Shown: one piece after another, positions 47,153-54,750 of the stretch
Position numbering within the stretch: the first letter of the stretch is position 1
How the letters are laid out: each line of letters starts with the position of its first letter
Assembly: GCA_020638995.1 (NCBI GenBank)
Contig: JACKHM010000001.1
Coordinates: 1,612,001 to 1,676,000 of the forward strand
Length of the DNA stretch: 64,000 nucleotides
Origin: Planctomycetaceae bacterium
GTDB lineage: Bacteria; Planctomycetota; Planctomycetia; Pirellulales; Pirellulaceae
Reading direction: 5' to 3'
Notes under the pieces: model-generated
Databases searched by the model: none
What the model saw: the letters and a program-made list of their open reading frames with translations, nothing else
Told to the model about the DNA's origin: nothing
Position numbers and translations under genes: made by a program

Positions 47153-47833
47153 CTAAGCCGACAACGCCGACTCCTCGTCAAGGGCATCCACATCTACCGG
47201 CGGACCGCGACGCTGCTGGGCCCGCTCCTGACTCACTGCTCGTACCCAATCCAAATCTCCTCGCTTCCAAACGTACGCAAACCCAACAAGCAAGATTGCG
47301 AAGAAGACGACAATGTCGACAATCGTGACGAATGCCAACTGCCTAGCGCCTTCGCGAGCGATCGATTCGACCTCCACCTTAGTGAGATTACTGCCTTTAC
47401 TGCCGAGCGTTGGCACAAGACTGACAGGAATTGCGTCTGGAACCGTCGGATTGCGAACTCCCAACTCTTGATAGAGCAGTCGCGCCGAATCTGATAGTTC
47501 GACACCATCCGACGTCGCGACCGCGACAGGAAACTCCCTGTCCATCATGTGCGTTGACTTCCCGAAGACCGTAGCCCAGGGAAAAAAGAACGCTACCTCG
47601 ACGTCGAAGATAATAAACAGCAATGCGACAACATAAAACCGCAAGTCAAACTGCACAAAACTAGAACCGATCGTCGGCTCACCACACTCGTAGATCTCGA
47701 GCTTCTCTTCGTGCGGGTCATGAGGACGAACGAATCGTCCGACAAGCAGGTTGACGAAGAGGAAAATCAGCCCCACGCTGGCAAACAAAGCCAAGTAGGC
47801 AACAATTCCAATCGAAGAGCCGAATGCTGACAT
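47153..47833 (-). CDS. nuoA: NADH-quinone oxidoreductase subunit A, with enlarged loop
   Basis: This 226-residue subunit starts at the ATG at 47833 (MSAFGSSIGIVAYLALF); the frame is open to 48028 but that part is not NuoA-like. The family core YECGEPTIGSSFVQFDLRFYVVALLFIIFDVEVAFFFPWA is clear, and a last transmembrane helix is in IVDIVVFFAILLVGFAYVWKRGDLDW. NuoA is usually about 120-150 residues. A hydrophilic insertion at about 92-165 (47339-47560) between the second and third helices explains the excess. It initiates the A-C-D run; nuoB is missing. Confidence 0.95.
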   Translation of the reverse strand: MSAFGSSIGIVAYLALFASVGLIFLFVNLLVGRFVRPHDPHEEKLEIYECGEPTIGSSFVQFDLRFYVVALLFIIFDVEVAFFFPWATVFGKSTHMMDREFPVAVATSDGVELSDSARLLYQELGVRNPTVPDAIPVSLVPTLGSKGSNLTKVEVESIAREGARQLAFVTIVDIVVFFAILLVGFAYVWKRGDLDWVRAVSQERAQQRRGPPVDVDALDEESALSA

Positions 47834-48017
47834 CGAACGCCTGACAATTTGCGTCGAGAAATTAGCTAGGTAACAAGTCTCGAATTGTAGACGTGGGCAG
47901 CAATCTTGCAAGCCACCAGGGAAAATAGACCGAGAAAGCGAAACCAGCTCGCCTAACCGACGTCGCGGGCGACTGAACCATGCATGACCGCGACAGTTTT
48001 CGGTGAAGCAACGATCG

Positions 48018-48485
48018 CTAAGCGTCAAGCATCCCGCCGGCGGGGCCAGTACCCGATACGGATTCGACCGCCAACGATTGACGGCCTGCGAAGCCGGCGT
48101 CTAGCTCATGCCAATACAGAATTTCCGGCTCGTCAAACCTCCAGCATAGATAGGCGAGTTTGCCTTCGATAATGGCCGGAAAATCTACCAAGCCACCCAC
48201 TGCACTTTTTGGTTCGACGCCAAGCTCCAACAGCTCGCGTAAATAGTCGGCAAGCCGCTCACTCTCCTTTTCGAGTTCCTGCTCAACTTGCTCGACTTCC
48301 GCTTGATAGACGTCTGAAGAGCCCCCAGGCCGCTTACTAGATAACTGACTTAGGCGATCGCGACGCTCGGACAACTCCGCAGCCAACTTCATCAAATCGC
48401 TGACAATCACCCTCACTAGAGGCAAACGCGCATTAGCCTCTTCGACGGTAAAGATTCTGGCGGGAGTGTACTCGTCAGGCGACAT
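48018..48485 (-). CDS. DUF2203 family protein
   Basis: This 155-residue protein starts at the ATG at 48485 (MSPDEYTPARIFTVEEANARLPLV); a TTG at 48521 would add 12 residues. FTVEEANARLPLV is the usual DUF2203 opening. A coiled-coil-like region (ERRDRLSQLSSKRPG...QELEKESERLADYLREL) and the C-terminal block GLVDFPAIIEGKLAYLCWRFDEPEILYWHEL are also typical. The family is of unknown function. It lies between nuoI (19 bp from its stop to the TTG) and nuoA on the same strand, so it is probably co-transcribed with complex I genes. Confidence 0.88.
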   Translation of the reverse strand: MSPDEYTPARIFTVEEANARLPLVRVIVSDLMKLAAELSERRDRLSQLSSKRPGGSSDVYQAEVEQVEQELEKESERLADYLRELLELGVEPKSAVGGLVDFPAIIEGKLAYLCWRFDEPEILYWHELDAGFAGRQSLAVESVSGTGPAGGMLDA

Positions 48486-48540
48486 AATGAAACTCGCGGA
48501 AGGCGTTAATGGTCGACCCAACCTTAATCATATGTCAATT

Positions 48541-49068
48541 CTACTGGTTTGGCCCGCCGTGAACCGGCTCGACCAGCACTTTCGACTCAGCAACCGCCGT
48601 CGGATTCAACGTCGAACGCCCCCACGCAACGTCCGTCGGCAGTCGTGAAAAGTCTACAATACAACCATCCCGACTGTAACAACTCAGGTCATGAGTAGCG
48701 CCCATAAAGATACAATCAACCGGACAGGGCTCCACACAAAGGGCGCAAAACATGCATTTCGAGTAGTCAATGGCAAATCCGGTCACCTTGAAACCTTTGC
48801 CACCCTCGACGCGTTCCTTGCCTATGTAAATACAGTCGACGGGGCAAGCTTTGGCGCATTGGTCACAAGCGATGCAAGTCGTTAAATCGTATCGATGAAA
48901 ACCGCGATAACGAGCCGCAACAGGGACCGGTTTTTCCGGGTACTCGAACTGGTCCGTAAAAGTACCTCGATCTGCCTTATAGGTGATCAGCCAGTACCGT
49001 AACGTCACCCACATTCCGTGACCGACGGTATAAACCGCAACACCAACATTTCTAAACCATTCCAACAT
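48541..49068 (-). CDS. nuoI: NADH-quinone oxidoreductase subunit I
   Basis: This 175-residue protein starts at the ATG at 49068 (MLEWFRNVG). It carries two [4Fe-4S] motifs, [12 protein letters not shown] and [12 protein letters not shown], that hold clusters N6a and N6b and pass electrons to NuoB. It is the first gene of the leftward complex I cluster and has its own promoter-like sequence just upstream. A C-terminal tail ([21 protein letters not shown]) is a little longer than in many homologues. Confidence 0.96.
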   Translation of the reverse strand: MLEWFRNVGVAVYTVGHGMWVTLRYWLITYKADRGTFTDQFEYPEKPVPVAARYRGFHRYDLTTCIACDQCAKACPVDCIYIGKERVEGGKGFKVTGFAIDYSKCMFCALCVEPCPVDCIFMGATHDLSCYSRDGCIVDFSRLPTDVAWGRSTLNPTAVAESKVLVEPVHGGPNQ

Positions 49069-49117
49069 CAAAGAAGTCCAAGAAAGAAAAGAGTAGCAGG
49101 CTGGTCACTAGCGTTGA

Positions 49118-49145
49118 ATTATAGGGAGCGCACACAACTCCGCAA
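49118..49145 (-). promoter_or_regulatory. Sigma-70-like promoter for nuoI and the complex I cluster
   Basis: On the minus strand TTGCGG (49145-49140) and a perfect TATAAT (49123-49118) are 16 bp apart. Transcription would start near 49111, about 43 bp before the nuoI ATG. Predicted from sequence only. Confidence 0.55.
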
Positions 49146-49880
49146 GCGCCGTTCAAGCTGACCTGCGTAGCGCATTAGCGTGTCGAAGCAGGGAGTCGCG
49201 ACACCATTCGTTCGAAGAATCACGTAGGCGTATAGGCCGTAAAACCGGATCCGAAGGCTAATGGATGACCGACGTAGCCTCATTGCGAGCGGAGCCTGAA
49301 ACTCTCGATGAACGACTAACCGAGCGAGCGAGTGGCCGCACGTCGCTCTTCAACCGTGTGCATGAGTTTTTCGTCTATAACTTCGAGCCGCGCGCAATCT
49401 CACCGTGACGTCAGCATCAAATGTCGCCAGTAAAGCCACGTCAATCCTTACCCCTCCACGATCCAATCTCTGGAGTTCAACGACCAGGCGTCGATATCTC
49501 ACTCGAATGCAATGAGCCGGCTTATAAATGAACGTAACATTCTACTAATACAGATGTTAGAAGTTCAGTCGCAACTCGATTTCAGGGAATGTAAAGTTAC
49601 GAGAGATAGCGAGCTCTCGTCGGCGGTAGCAGTCGTAACCCGCAGCTGCCGAGATTTCGAGCGAAAATTGCTAGGTAGGCGCGGGCTTTGCTTGACTAAG
49701 CTAAGGCAGCACGTAGAGTGGATGGAAGACTGATGATGCGCGCAAGCGTTGATGTGGCCATAGTTTGAGAACAAGACGTTTCCGAAAAACGCGGCTGTAC
49801 AACTTTTGTCGACACCGCTGAATATAGGATCTTCAGGCCATCCGTCGTACATGATGCGACAGCGTTACAAGGAATGGACG
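49146..49880. other. 735-bp intergenic region between nuoI and csrA, no gene recognised
   Basis: Short ORFs on both strands (49512-49733 plus, 49565-49852 minus) overlap each other and have no plausible content. The region separates divergent genes and should contain the csrA promoter. I see no structured RNA that I can name. Confidence 0.45.
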
Positions 49881-50090
49881 ATGTTAGTTTTATCCCGCAA
49901 GAAAAACGAAAGTATTGTCATCAACAATGACATTACCATCGTTGTCGTTGAGATACGAGGCGACAAAGTGCGATTGGGTGTAGAAGCTCCAAAAGAGGTG
50001 CCCGTGCATCGCCGCGAAGTGTATGACGCTATCAAACGCAACGAAAAAACTGCGGTTGAAGACGATCCCACCCAGGAATCTAACGGGTAA
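49881..50090 (+). CDS. csrA: Carbon storage regulator CsrA
   Basis: This 69-residue RNA-binding protein starts at the ATG at 49881 (MLVLSRKKNESIVI), preceded by AAGGA. The CsrA fold is complete: LSRKKNESIVINNDITIVVVEIRGDKVRLGVEAPKEVPVHRREVYDAI, including the RNA-binding Arg in VHRRE. CsrA dimers bind GGA motifs in mRNA leaders and block translation. The leader here has two ANGGA motifs right at the ribosome site (AAGGA and ATGGA), so self-repression is plausible. An in-frame extension to 49806 is not conserved-looking. Confidence 0.96.
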   Translation: MLVLSRKKNESIVINNDITIVVVEIRGDKVRLGVEAPKEVPVHRREVYDAIKRNEKTAVEDDPTQESNG

Positions 50091-50232
50091 GCCAAACTTA
50101 CGCTTCAAGTTCGCTTCATCGCATCCCGCCTTTCCAAAAATCCCACCTAACGATTGTGGCGACATCCTTAGTTCTTCCGATGTTCGACAAAGGCCATCGT
50201 GCACATCAGCTGGTCGCTCCCGCTACCCCGAC

Positions 50233-50262
50233 TTGACGCACAGCGATAACAGGCTTTAAATA
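50233..50262 (+). promoter_or_regulatory. Sigma-70-like promoter of the tRNA-Glu gene
   Basis: TTGACG at 50233-50238 and TAAATA at 50257-50262 are 18 bp apart and about 33 bp upstream of the mature tRNA start. Position and sequence fit a stable-RNA promoter. Confidence 0.55.
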
Positions 50263-50273
50263 ACGACTTGCGC

Positions 50274-50290
50274 TCACTGCTCAGCAGTGA
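50274..50290 (+). promoter_or_regulatory. Perfect palindrome in the tRNA-Glu leader
   Basis: TCACTGCT, one base, then AGCAGTGA form a perfect inverted repeat that ends 4 bp before the tRNA. It could be a hairpin in the precursor near the RNase P cut, or an operator at the transcription start. Confidence 0.45.
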
Positions 50291-50294
50291 TCCA

Positions 50295-50367
50295 GGCCCC
50301 ATCGTCTAGCGGTCTAGGACTCCGGCCTTTCACGCCGGCAACACGGGTTCGAGTCCCGTTGGGGTCA
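50295..50367 (+). tRNA. tRNA-Glu (anticodon TTC)
   Basis: The 73-nt cloverleaf is complete: acceptor GGCCCCA pairing with TGGGGTC, anticodon stem CCGGC/GCCGG with anticodon TTC at 50329-50331, T arm ACGGG-TTCGAGT-CCCGT, and discriminator A. CCA is not encoded. The 3' part is the attachment site of the island to its right, and the integrase gene ends inside it on the opposite strand. Confidence 0.96.
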
Positions 50368-51655
50368 CTTTGTCTTCGCACGAAACATTTGCAAACGCTG
50401 CACTTGTGTTCGTAACTCTCGACGTGGGGCGCAGTTTTGTCACTTGCTGACTATCACCGTGCGACACTGACAGCACCCCCTGTTGCGCCCCCACTTCGCA
50501 TTTCATCGCACCCCCTGTTGCGCCCCCTAAAATCGACTCTTGAGCGCTCGCTTGCGCGAAGTGCGCATCCGTGATTTGCAGGTAGTGTTTCGCGGCTACG
50601 CTGGGTGTGTTGCCGAGCCAAGCGGTGACGACGTGCAACGGATACTCGTTCGCCAATTCCGTCTCACGACTCGCCCGCAAGTTTTGAAACAGTCGCGGCC
50701 ACGGCGTCACGCCGGCCCGTTTGAGAATCCGGTTGAACTGCGTTCGCAGATTGACGGCCTTGTCGCGGTAGCGGTTGATAAAGAACTCAGCGTCCGGCGT
50801 TGCCAACTCTGCCGCATCCTCGAAATACTGACGCAACTCAGGGAACAACGGCACGACTCGCCACGGCTTGCCCTGCTTTTTCGTCTTGGGGGATGTGACG
50901 GTAAATCGATCGTTCACCCAATCCACATCGTTCAATCGCAGCCCCAGCGTCTCGCTTGGCGTTCTGACGCCACCGTAGCGAGCCAGCGCGACGATCAACC
51001 GCCATTCGGCATCCGGGCAGGCTTCAAGCACTTTCTCCGTGATATCGCGGCTAACGAAGTGCTTTCGCGAATCGTTGCTCTCGCTCCCGCCTTTAACGTC
51101 GACGAATGGATTCGTTTCGATCAATACCTTCCGAGCGGCGGACTTGAACACTTGCCGAGCCCGCTTGATGTACTTGCTTATACTCGCTTCCGCGTACGTC
51201 TTTGCCAAATGCTGCCGCCAATCGTCCGCGTCGCCTTCCGTGATGGATCGCAAGTCACGATCGGCACCGAAGAACTCGACAAGATTCCGTTCAAGCTGAC
51301 GGAAGTTCGCAATCGTCCCGGTGGTGACTTCGGCTTCGCGTCCGTCGATGTACGTCTTCAGGAAAACGCCAAGCGTCGCTGATTCGCGTTTGGGGATGAA
51401 ATCGCCAAAGCCGGCTTGGGTAAGTTTGGCGGCCAAATCGTCGCCGATGGTGGCGAGAAAGCGCGCCGTCTCGTTGCTCGGCGAGCCGCCTGAAATCGAG
51501 GCGCTAACCAGATCATCGACCCTGACCGCGATGGCTTCGGCCGCTCGCTTGTTGATCGAACCGAGACGGATCGAACGCCGGCGCTTGTGCTTGTCGTAGA
51601 ACTGGCAGCGGTAGGTTGTCTTTCCGCGTCGCTTGTCAGCGTGAATGCTCGCCAT
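50330..51655 (-). CDS. int: Tyrosine recombinase/integrase of the tRNA-Glu island
   Basis: This 441-residue integrase has an N-terminal Arg-rich segment, a SAM-like core-binding domain (about 95-185) and the catalytic domain (about 200-365). The catalytic residues are Arg231 in RYGGVRTPSE, Lys257/260, RASR in place of HxxR (Arg330), Trp346 and nucleophile Tyr358 in AAKHYLQI. The C-terminal 70 residues are low-complexity: LGGATGGAMK and GAQQGV are encoded by a repeated 20-bp motif, and VTPTGLEPVLPA is translated from the antisense of the tRNA, with the stop in the anticodon loop (50330-50332). In the excised circle the frame would instead run into the ORF at 56898-57092. Confidence 0.95.
   Translation of the reverse strand: MASIHADKRRGKTTYRCQFYDKHKRRRSIRLGSINKRAAEAIAVRVDDLVSASISGGSPSNETARFLATIGDDLAAKLTQAGFGDFIPKRESATLGVFLKTYIDGREAEVTTGTIANFRQLERNLVEFFGADRDLRSITEGDADDWRQHLAKTYAEASISKYIKRARQVFKSAARKVLIETNPFVDVKGGSESNDSRKHFVSRDITEKVLEACPDAEWRLIVALARYGGVRTPSETLGLRLNDVDWVNDRFTVTSPKTKKQGKPWRVVPLFPELRQYFEDAAELATPDAEFFINRYRDKAVNLRTQFNRILKRAGVTPWPRLFQNLRASRETELANEYPLHVVTAWLGNTPSVAAKHYLQITDAHFAQASAQESILGGATGGAMKCEVGAQQGVLSVSHGDSQQVTKLRPTSRVTNTSAAFANVSCEDKVTPTGLEPVLPA
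50355..50367 (+). repeat. Left attachment repeat (tRNA side)
   Basis: cccgttggggtca is the T-stem/acceptor 3' strand and discriminator of tRNA-Glu. The same 13 bp recur at 57079-57091. With flanks the match extends to about 22 bp with two mismatches on the right (…ctttgtctt versus …ttttgtatt), and GTTC is shared at equal spacing on the left. Confidence 0.88.
50473..50492 (+). repeat. Island 20-bp repeat, copy 1
   Basis: gcaccccctgttgcgccccc; itself two half-sites GC(A/G)CCCCC spaced by TGTT. It lies about 106 bp inside the left att core, within the integrase 3' end. Possible arm-type binding site for the integrase or an excisionase. Confidence 0.7.
50508..50527 (+). repeat. Island 20-bp repeat, copy 2
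   Basis: Identical to copy 1, same orientation, start-to-start spacing 35 bp. It encodes GGATGGA in the integrase frame, while copy 1 encodes GAQQGV in a shifted frame, which argues that the DNA motif rather than the peptide is conserved. Confidence 0.7.
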
Positions 51656-51659
51656 CGTT

Positions 51660-51878
51660 TCATTGCTCCAAATCAGAAACTAGTCGCAGTTTCAACACGT
51701 CGCCGATCTTGTCGAGCGAGTCATTCGTCAGCCGGCCGTCGCCGCGCATAAATCGCAACAATTGCGACGCGTCGACGCCCGAATCCTTCGCGATACGATA
51801 CCGGCTCTGCGGTCCCGTTTCGATGATCTCCCGCAGTTGGTCCGAAAGAGATTTTGTCTTTGATCGTTTCTTTGCCAT
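51660..51878 (-). CDS. Small helix-turn-helix regulator next to the integrase
   Basis: This 72-residue protein starts at the ATG at 51878 (MAKKRSKTKSLSDQLRE); a GTG at 51911 would add 11 residues. The core SRYRIAKDSGVDASQLLRFMRGDGRLTNDSLDKIGDVLKLRLV is an XRE/Cro-like HTH. It sits 4 bp upstream of the integrase start and is probably co-translated with it. It likely controls integrase or excision genes of the island; this is inferred from position. Confidence 0.85.
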   Translation of the reverse strand: MAKKRSKTKSLSDQLREIIETGPQSRYRIAKDSGVDASQLLRFMRGDGRLTNDSLDKIGDVLKLRLVSDLEQ

Positions 51879-51943
51879 CGCTTGCAATCTCACTAGTTGT
51901 TCGCTGGACACCTACCGTATCTTGCCTGATACGAGGCTAGCAG

Positions 51944-52999
51944 TCAATTGTCGTTTCGTAGAGCCGACAACAGCATTTCGCGAACTATCGGGCCAGTTGG
52001 ATCTCGACGAAATCGCTGTAGCTGGAATTCGTCGAGGTTCGCCTCGGCAAACTTGCTCTGTTCCGTCACGGTCATGTTGTCCAACACCGGCCCGTATTCG
52101 CGCTCAAGCGCTTCGGCTTTAAGCCGGTCGGCGGCACGTTGCCGCTCTTGCTCTTCTCGGATGAGATTCTCATTCGCCTTTCGCTCATGTTTCGCCTCTA
52201 CTTCACGCTGGCGAATGAAGCGATCGTCTTCGACCGGCCATCCGGCATGGATCGGCAGTCCGGGCCGATGGTTCTCGATTCGCTTGAAGATCGCGCCCGG
52301 GCCGTACGCGCCGGGTTTGCTCTCCGCATACTCGACGATCGCGATCACGTCTTGCGGCGAAACCTGGTTGCGTTGTGCCGTCCTAACTGCGTCCAGGATC
52401 TTGCCGACTTTGCACCGAATCAAAGCCGCCTCCACCTCCCCCCAGTCTTCAGACGTCTCAGGTGGAGGGGAAAGGGAATGGGTGTTAGGTACAGGGGTAG
52501 AAGATGCGCCAGAATTCGCCGGGGAATCGACACGCTTTCCGTTCAACTTTCGCCGCTGATTCGATCCTGATTCGTTACGGGAATCGTTCATATCTTGAAC
52601 GAATGGTGGTTCAAGCGGCGAATCGCTCAGGTCGTGGAATTGCTCGGGAATGGTCACCCAGTAATTGCCGACGGCGCGATTCGTGGCGCGTTCGTAGTGA
52701 AGCCAGCCGGCATCTATGGCCCTTCTACGCGCATCGTTCAACTGATTCGCTCCGCTGAATCCCATCGTCTCGACGAGCTGCGAATTCCAGAATCGAACGG
52801 GGCCACAGTATCGAGCCGCGTCTTCAGTGTGCGCAATGTTCACAATCAGCAAGACGGCATCGCGGCCGATGTCTTGAGCCGCGCAAGACTTGAACAGAAG
52901 CCGTGTCACCTTGTGGGCAAAATGCGACGATCGCTTCGGATACTTGGTTCCCGTATCACCGGCGCGTACAATGTCGCTGGAGTGGTTTGGGCTCGTCAT
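51944..52999 (-). CDS. Island protein, possible phage-type replication organiser
   Basis: This 351-residue protein starts at the ATG at 52999 (MTSPNHSSDIVRAGDTGTKYPKRSSHFAHKVTRLLF), which follows the upstream gene's stop by 7 bp; the longer open frame to 53281 overlaps that gene and is rejected. The N-terminal part (RDAVLLIVNIAHTEDAARYCGPVRFWNSQLVETMGF...DARRRAIDAGWLHYERA) looks like a winged-helix domain as in phage replication-initiation proteins. A Pro/Ser-rich linker and a charged helical C-terminus (REVEAKHERKANENLIREEQERQ) follow. There is no helicase or primase motif. A role in island replication or its control is a guess. Confidence 0.75.
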   Translation of the reverse strand: MTSPNHSSDIVRAGDTGTKYPKRSSHFAHKVTRLLFKSCAAQDIGRDAVLLIVNIAHTEDAARYCGPVRFWNSQLVETMGFSGANQLNDARRRAIDAGWLHYERATNRAVGNYWVTIPEQFHDLSDSPLEPPFVQDMNDSRNESGSNQRRKLNGKRVDSPANSGASSTPVPNTHSLSPPPETSEDWGEVEAALIRCKVGKILDAVRTAQRNQVSPQDVIAIVEYAESKPGAYGPGAIFKRIENHRPGLPIHAGWPVEDDRFIRQREVEAKHERKANENLIREEQERQRAADRLKAEALEREYGPVLDNMTVTEQSKFAEANLDEFQLQRFRRDPTGPIVREMLLSALRNDN

Positions 53000-53006
53000 G
53001 TTTGGA

Positions 53007-53429
53007 TCACTCCACGGTTCCGCCCAACGGTAGCAGCCGCTGGGCTTTTTCATGCGCTGGTGGTGGTTCCGGTATGTCGAGGTGATCGACAAGCCACTGT
53101 CGCGCTGCGTTGGGATCGGCCAGCGCCCAGATCGAAACGGGCCTTGCGTGCGCATCGGGCCGGCTTGTGGGTTCAAATCCGGCACGCCTGATAATGCCGG
53201 CCCGCGCCAGAGCGCGAGGCACCGCGCCCAAGCAAACGGGGTCGATTGTTTCGGGCAACTGGACAGCGGCCCGCACGTCATCGGCGGTCGCCGTCTCGCC
53301 CGTCAGTAGCCGCAAGAGCAACGCTCGCCGGCCGCGATTGACGTACACTTGGCGGCGCGATTCCAGCAATTCGATTGACGCATCGCGGCGCACGGTGCCG
53401 ACGGACTTCTTGTTCGGTCTCGTGATCAT
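53007..53429 (-). CDS. Small island protein, winged-helix-like
   Basis: This 140-residue protein starts at the ATG at 53429, which overlaps the stop of the upstream AlpA-like gene (ATGA), so translation is coupled. The longer open frame to 53471 is not needed. The segment VPRALARAGIIRRAGFEPTSRPDAHARPVSIWALAD resembles winged-helix-type proteins of phages and islands in which a short wing (RPxAHARPVxxW) follows a recognition helix. Specific function unknown; DNA binding is probable. Confidence 0.75.
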   Translation of the reverse strand: MITRPNKKSVGTVRRDASIELLESRRQVYVNRGRRALLLRLLTGETATADDVRAAVQLPETIDPVCLGAVPRALARAGIIRRAGFEPTSRPDAHARPVSIWALADPNAARQWLVDHLDIPEPPPAHEKAQRLLPLGGTVE

Positions 53430-53650
53430 TGTTGACCCTTTCGCATCGAAGGGCATCCGGCGCGGACCCATTCATCGATCGCAACGCGCGACCAACGAAC
53501 TAACGAGCCCAGTCGAATTGGAGCGGGCATCCTGCCGGCGTCGGAAAGGCGATAGACGTGACGCGGCGAGCAATCGAGCAACTCGGCGACAGCCCGCACG
53601 TCGAGCAGCTTTGCCGGTTCAGTCGCCGGCGTCGGTGAACATGTAGACAT
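53426..53650 (-). CDS. AlpA/MerR-like helix-turn-helix protein (excisionase candidate)
   Basis: This 74-residue protein starts at the ATG at 53650 (MSTCSPTPATEPAKLLDVRAVAELLDCSPRHVYRLSDAGRMPAPIRLGSLVRWSRVAIDEWV), with GGGAG upstream. The pattern (AVAELLDCSPRHVYRLSDAGRMPAPIRLG then RWSRVAIDEWV) is the HTH_17/AlpA type that serves as excisionase or transcription factor in satellite elements. The long upstream open frame to 53923 is noncoding extension. It is translationally coupled to the next gene. Confidence 0.88.
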   Translation of the reverse strand: MSTCSPTPATEPAKLLDVRAVAELLDCSPRHVYRLSDAGRMPAPIRLGSLVRWSRVAIDEWVRAGCPSMRKGQQ

Positions 53651-53831
53651 CAGAGACTCCCGTGGATTGGATTCGGGACAGCCGCGTTTTGCGGAGGTCA
53701 GGACTTGCCATCTACAACCCACAGACCGGATTCGGTGAATCCGGTGGACGCCGTCGCACAAAACGTATGATGCTTTCGGATTACGTCGAAGGCCGATCGT
53801 CAAACGGATTCTCAAAAAGATCCGGTTCTTC

Positions 53832-54533
53832 TCAACGGGACCGTTCGCGCTCAATTCGCGACGTGTATTTCTGCTCGCCGGTCGCCTTTCGCGCTGCGCG
53901 CAAATACCGCGTCCAAGTATCAAACGCTGGGAGAACGTAGTCGCCTAACTCAGGATCTTCGATTCCGTTCTCACGCAGCCAATCGTAGGCTTCTTTGTCC
54001 TCAAGTCGTCGCTCGGCGATTGCTTCGGCGTACAGGAATGCCAAATATGCGTTGCAGTGTGCCCTATCGATCTTGGATAGCGTTTCGTAGCGATTGTCAG
54101 ACTTTCCAGACTGCGCTGTTGGTCGGAGATTGGCCAGCGGAGCGGACTCCGCGCCGGCCTGCCCGCGCTCCCAGGAATACTTGTTCGCATCCGAATTAAC
54201 TTCGGTTGAGGCCGCGCCGTTGCACCAGGCGATAACCGTGTTCACCGCTTCGAGACATTGTTTCTTACTTCTTATGTCCGCCGGCGGATGTGACGGATGA
54301 ACTGCGCGGGGGGCTAAGCGAATCATCTCGTCCCACAGATCGGAGACGTAGGTAGGAACCATCGGCAGCGGTTTGTCTTCCGGCACGTCAACAAGAATGG
54401 TTCGCAGCGCCATACATCTGTCTAACAAACCGTCGACTGAATCGGCGTGAGACGGGAAAAGTTGGCCGTACCAAAACACTTGACCAACGATTCTCTCCAT
54501 GTACCGGTCGCCAGCGTTGGCGGAGTCAGACAT
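53832..54533 (-). CDS. Island protein of unknown function
   Basis: This 233-residue protein starts at the ATG at 54533 (MSDSANAGDRYMERIVGQVFWYGQLF), preceded by a strong AGGGAGGA Shine-Dalgarno; a TTG at 54551 is unneeded. It is largely helical and charged (AYLAFLYAEAIAERRLEDKEAYDWLRENGIEDPELGDYVLPAFDTWTRYLRAARK), with no signal peptide or membrane segment. I do not recognise a family. The strong ribosome site suggests it is well expressed cargo. A 182-bp gap separates it from the AlpA-like gene. Confidence 0.7.
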   Translation of the reverse strand: MSDSANAGDRYMERIVGQVFWYGQLFPSHADSVDGLLDRCMALRTILVDVPEDKPLPMVPTYVSDLWDEMIRLAPRAVHPSHPPADIRSKKQCLEAVNTVIAWCNGAASTEVNSDANKYSWERGQAGAESAPLANLRPTAQSGKSDNRYETLSKIDRAHCNAYLAFLYAEAIAERRLEDKEAYDWLRENGIEDPELGDYVLPAFDTWTRYLRAARKATGEQKYTSRIERERSR

Positions 54534-54750
54534 CGTTCCTCCCTTGATCATCGGGCCGGCCTACCGGCGGCTACCAAGGGAGGTTGGAAGCCGTCGGCAA
54601 GTCGCGTTGGGCCGAATCGTTGGCCGACGATTCGACCGCCCGTCATGCCATGATTGTACGCGATTGAGAGCCTATGTTTAGGCGGTCGGCGGAGCAGTCT
54701 TGCCTGTCGCTACGGTCGGTCCCTATCTTGCCAGCCCGCTTTCTAGGCGA

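Noticed and set aside
47834..48028. N-terminal extension of nuoA
   Set aside because: The residues before MSAFGSS do not resemble NuoA, which starts with its first helix here.
50295..50367. Possibility that integration damaged tRNA-Glu
   Set aside because: The tRNA folds completely with a matched acceptor stem, so the island restores the 3' end.
50540..51382. Plus-strand ORF of 280 codons antisense to the integrase
   Set aside because: The integrase frame is clearly coding with catalytic residues in place; the antisense product has no recognisable features.
53000..53281. N-terminal extension of the replication-organiser-like island gene
   Set aside because: It overlaps the 140-residue winged-helix-like gene, and the ATG at 52999 sits just after that gene's stop.
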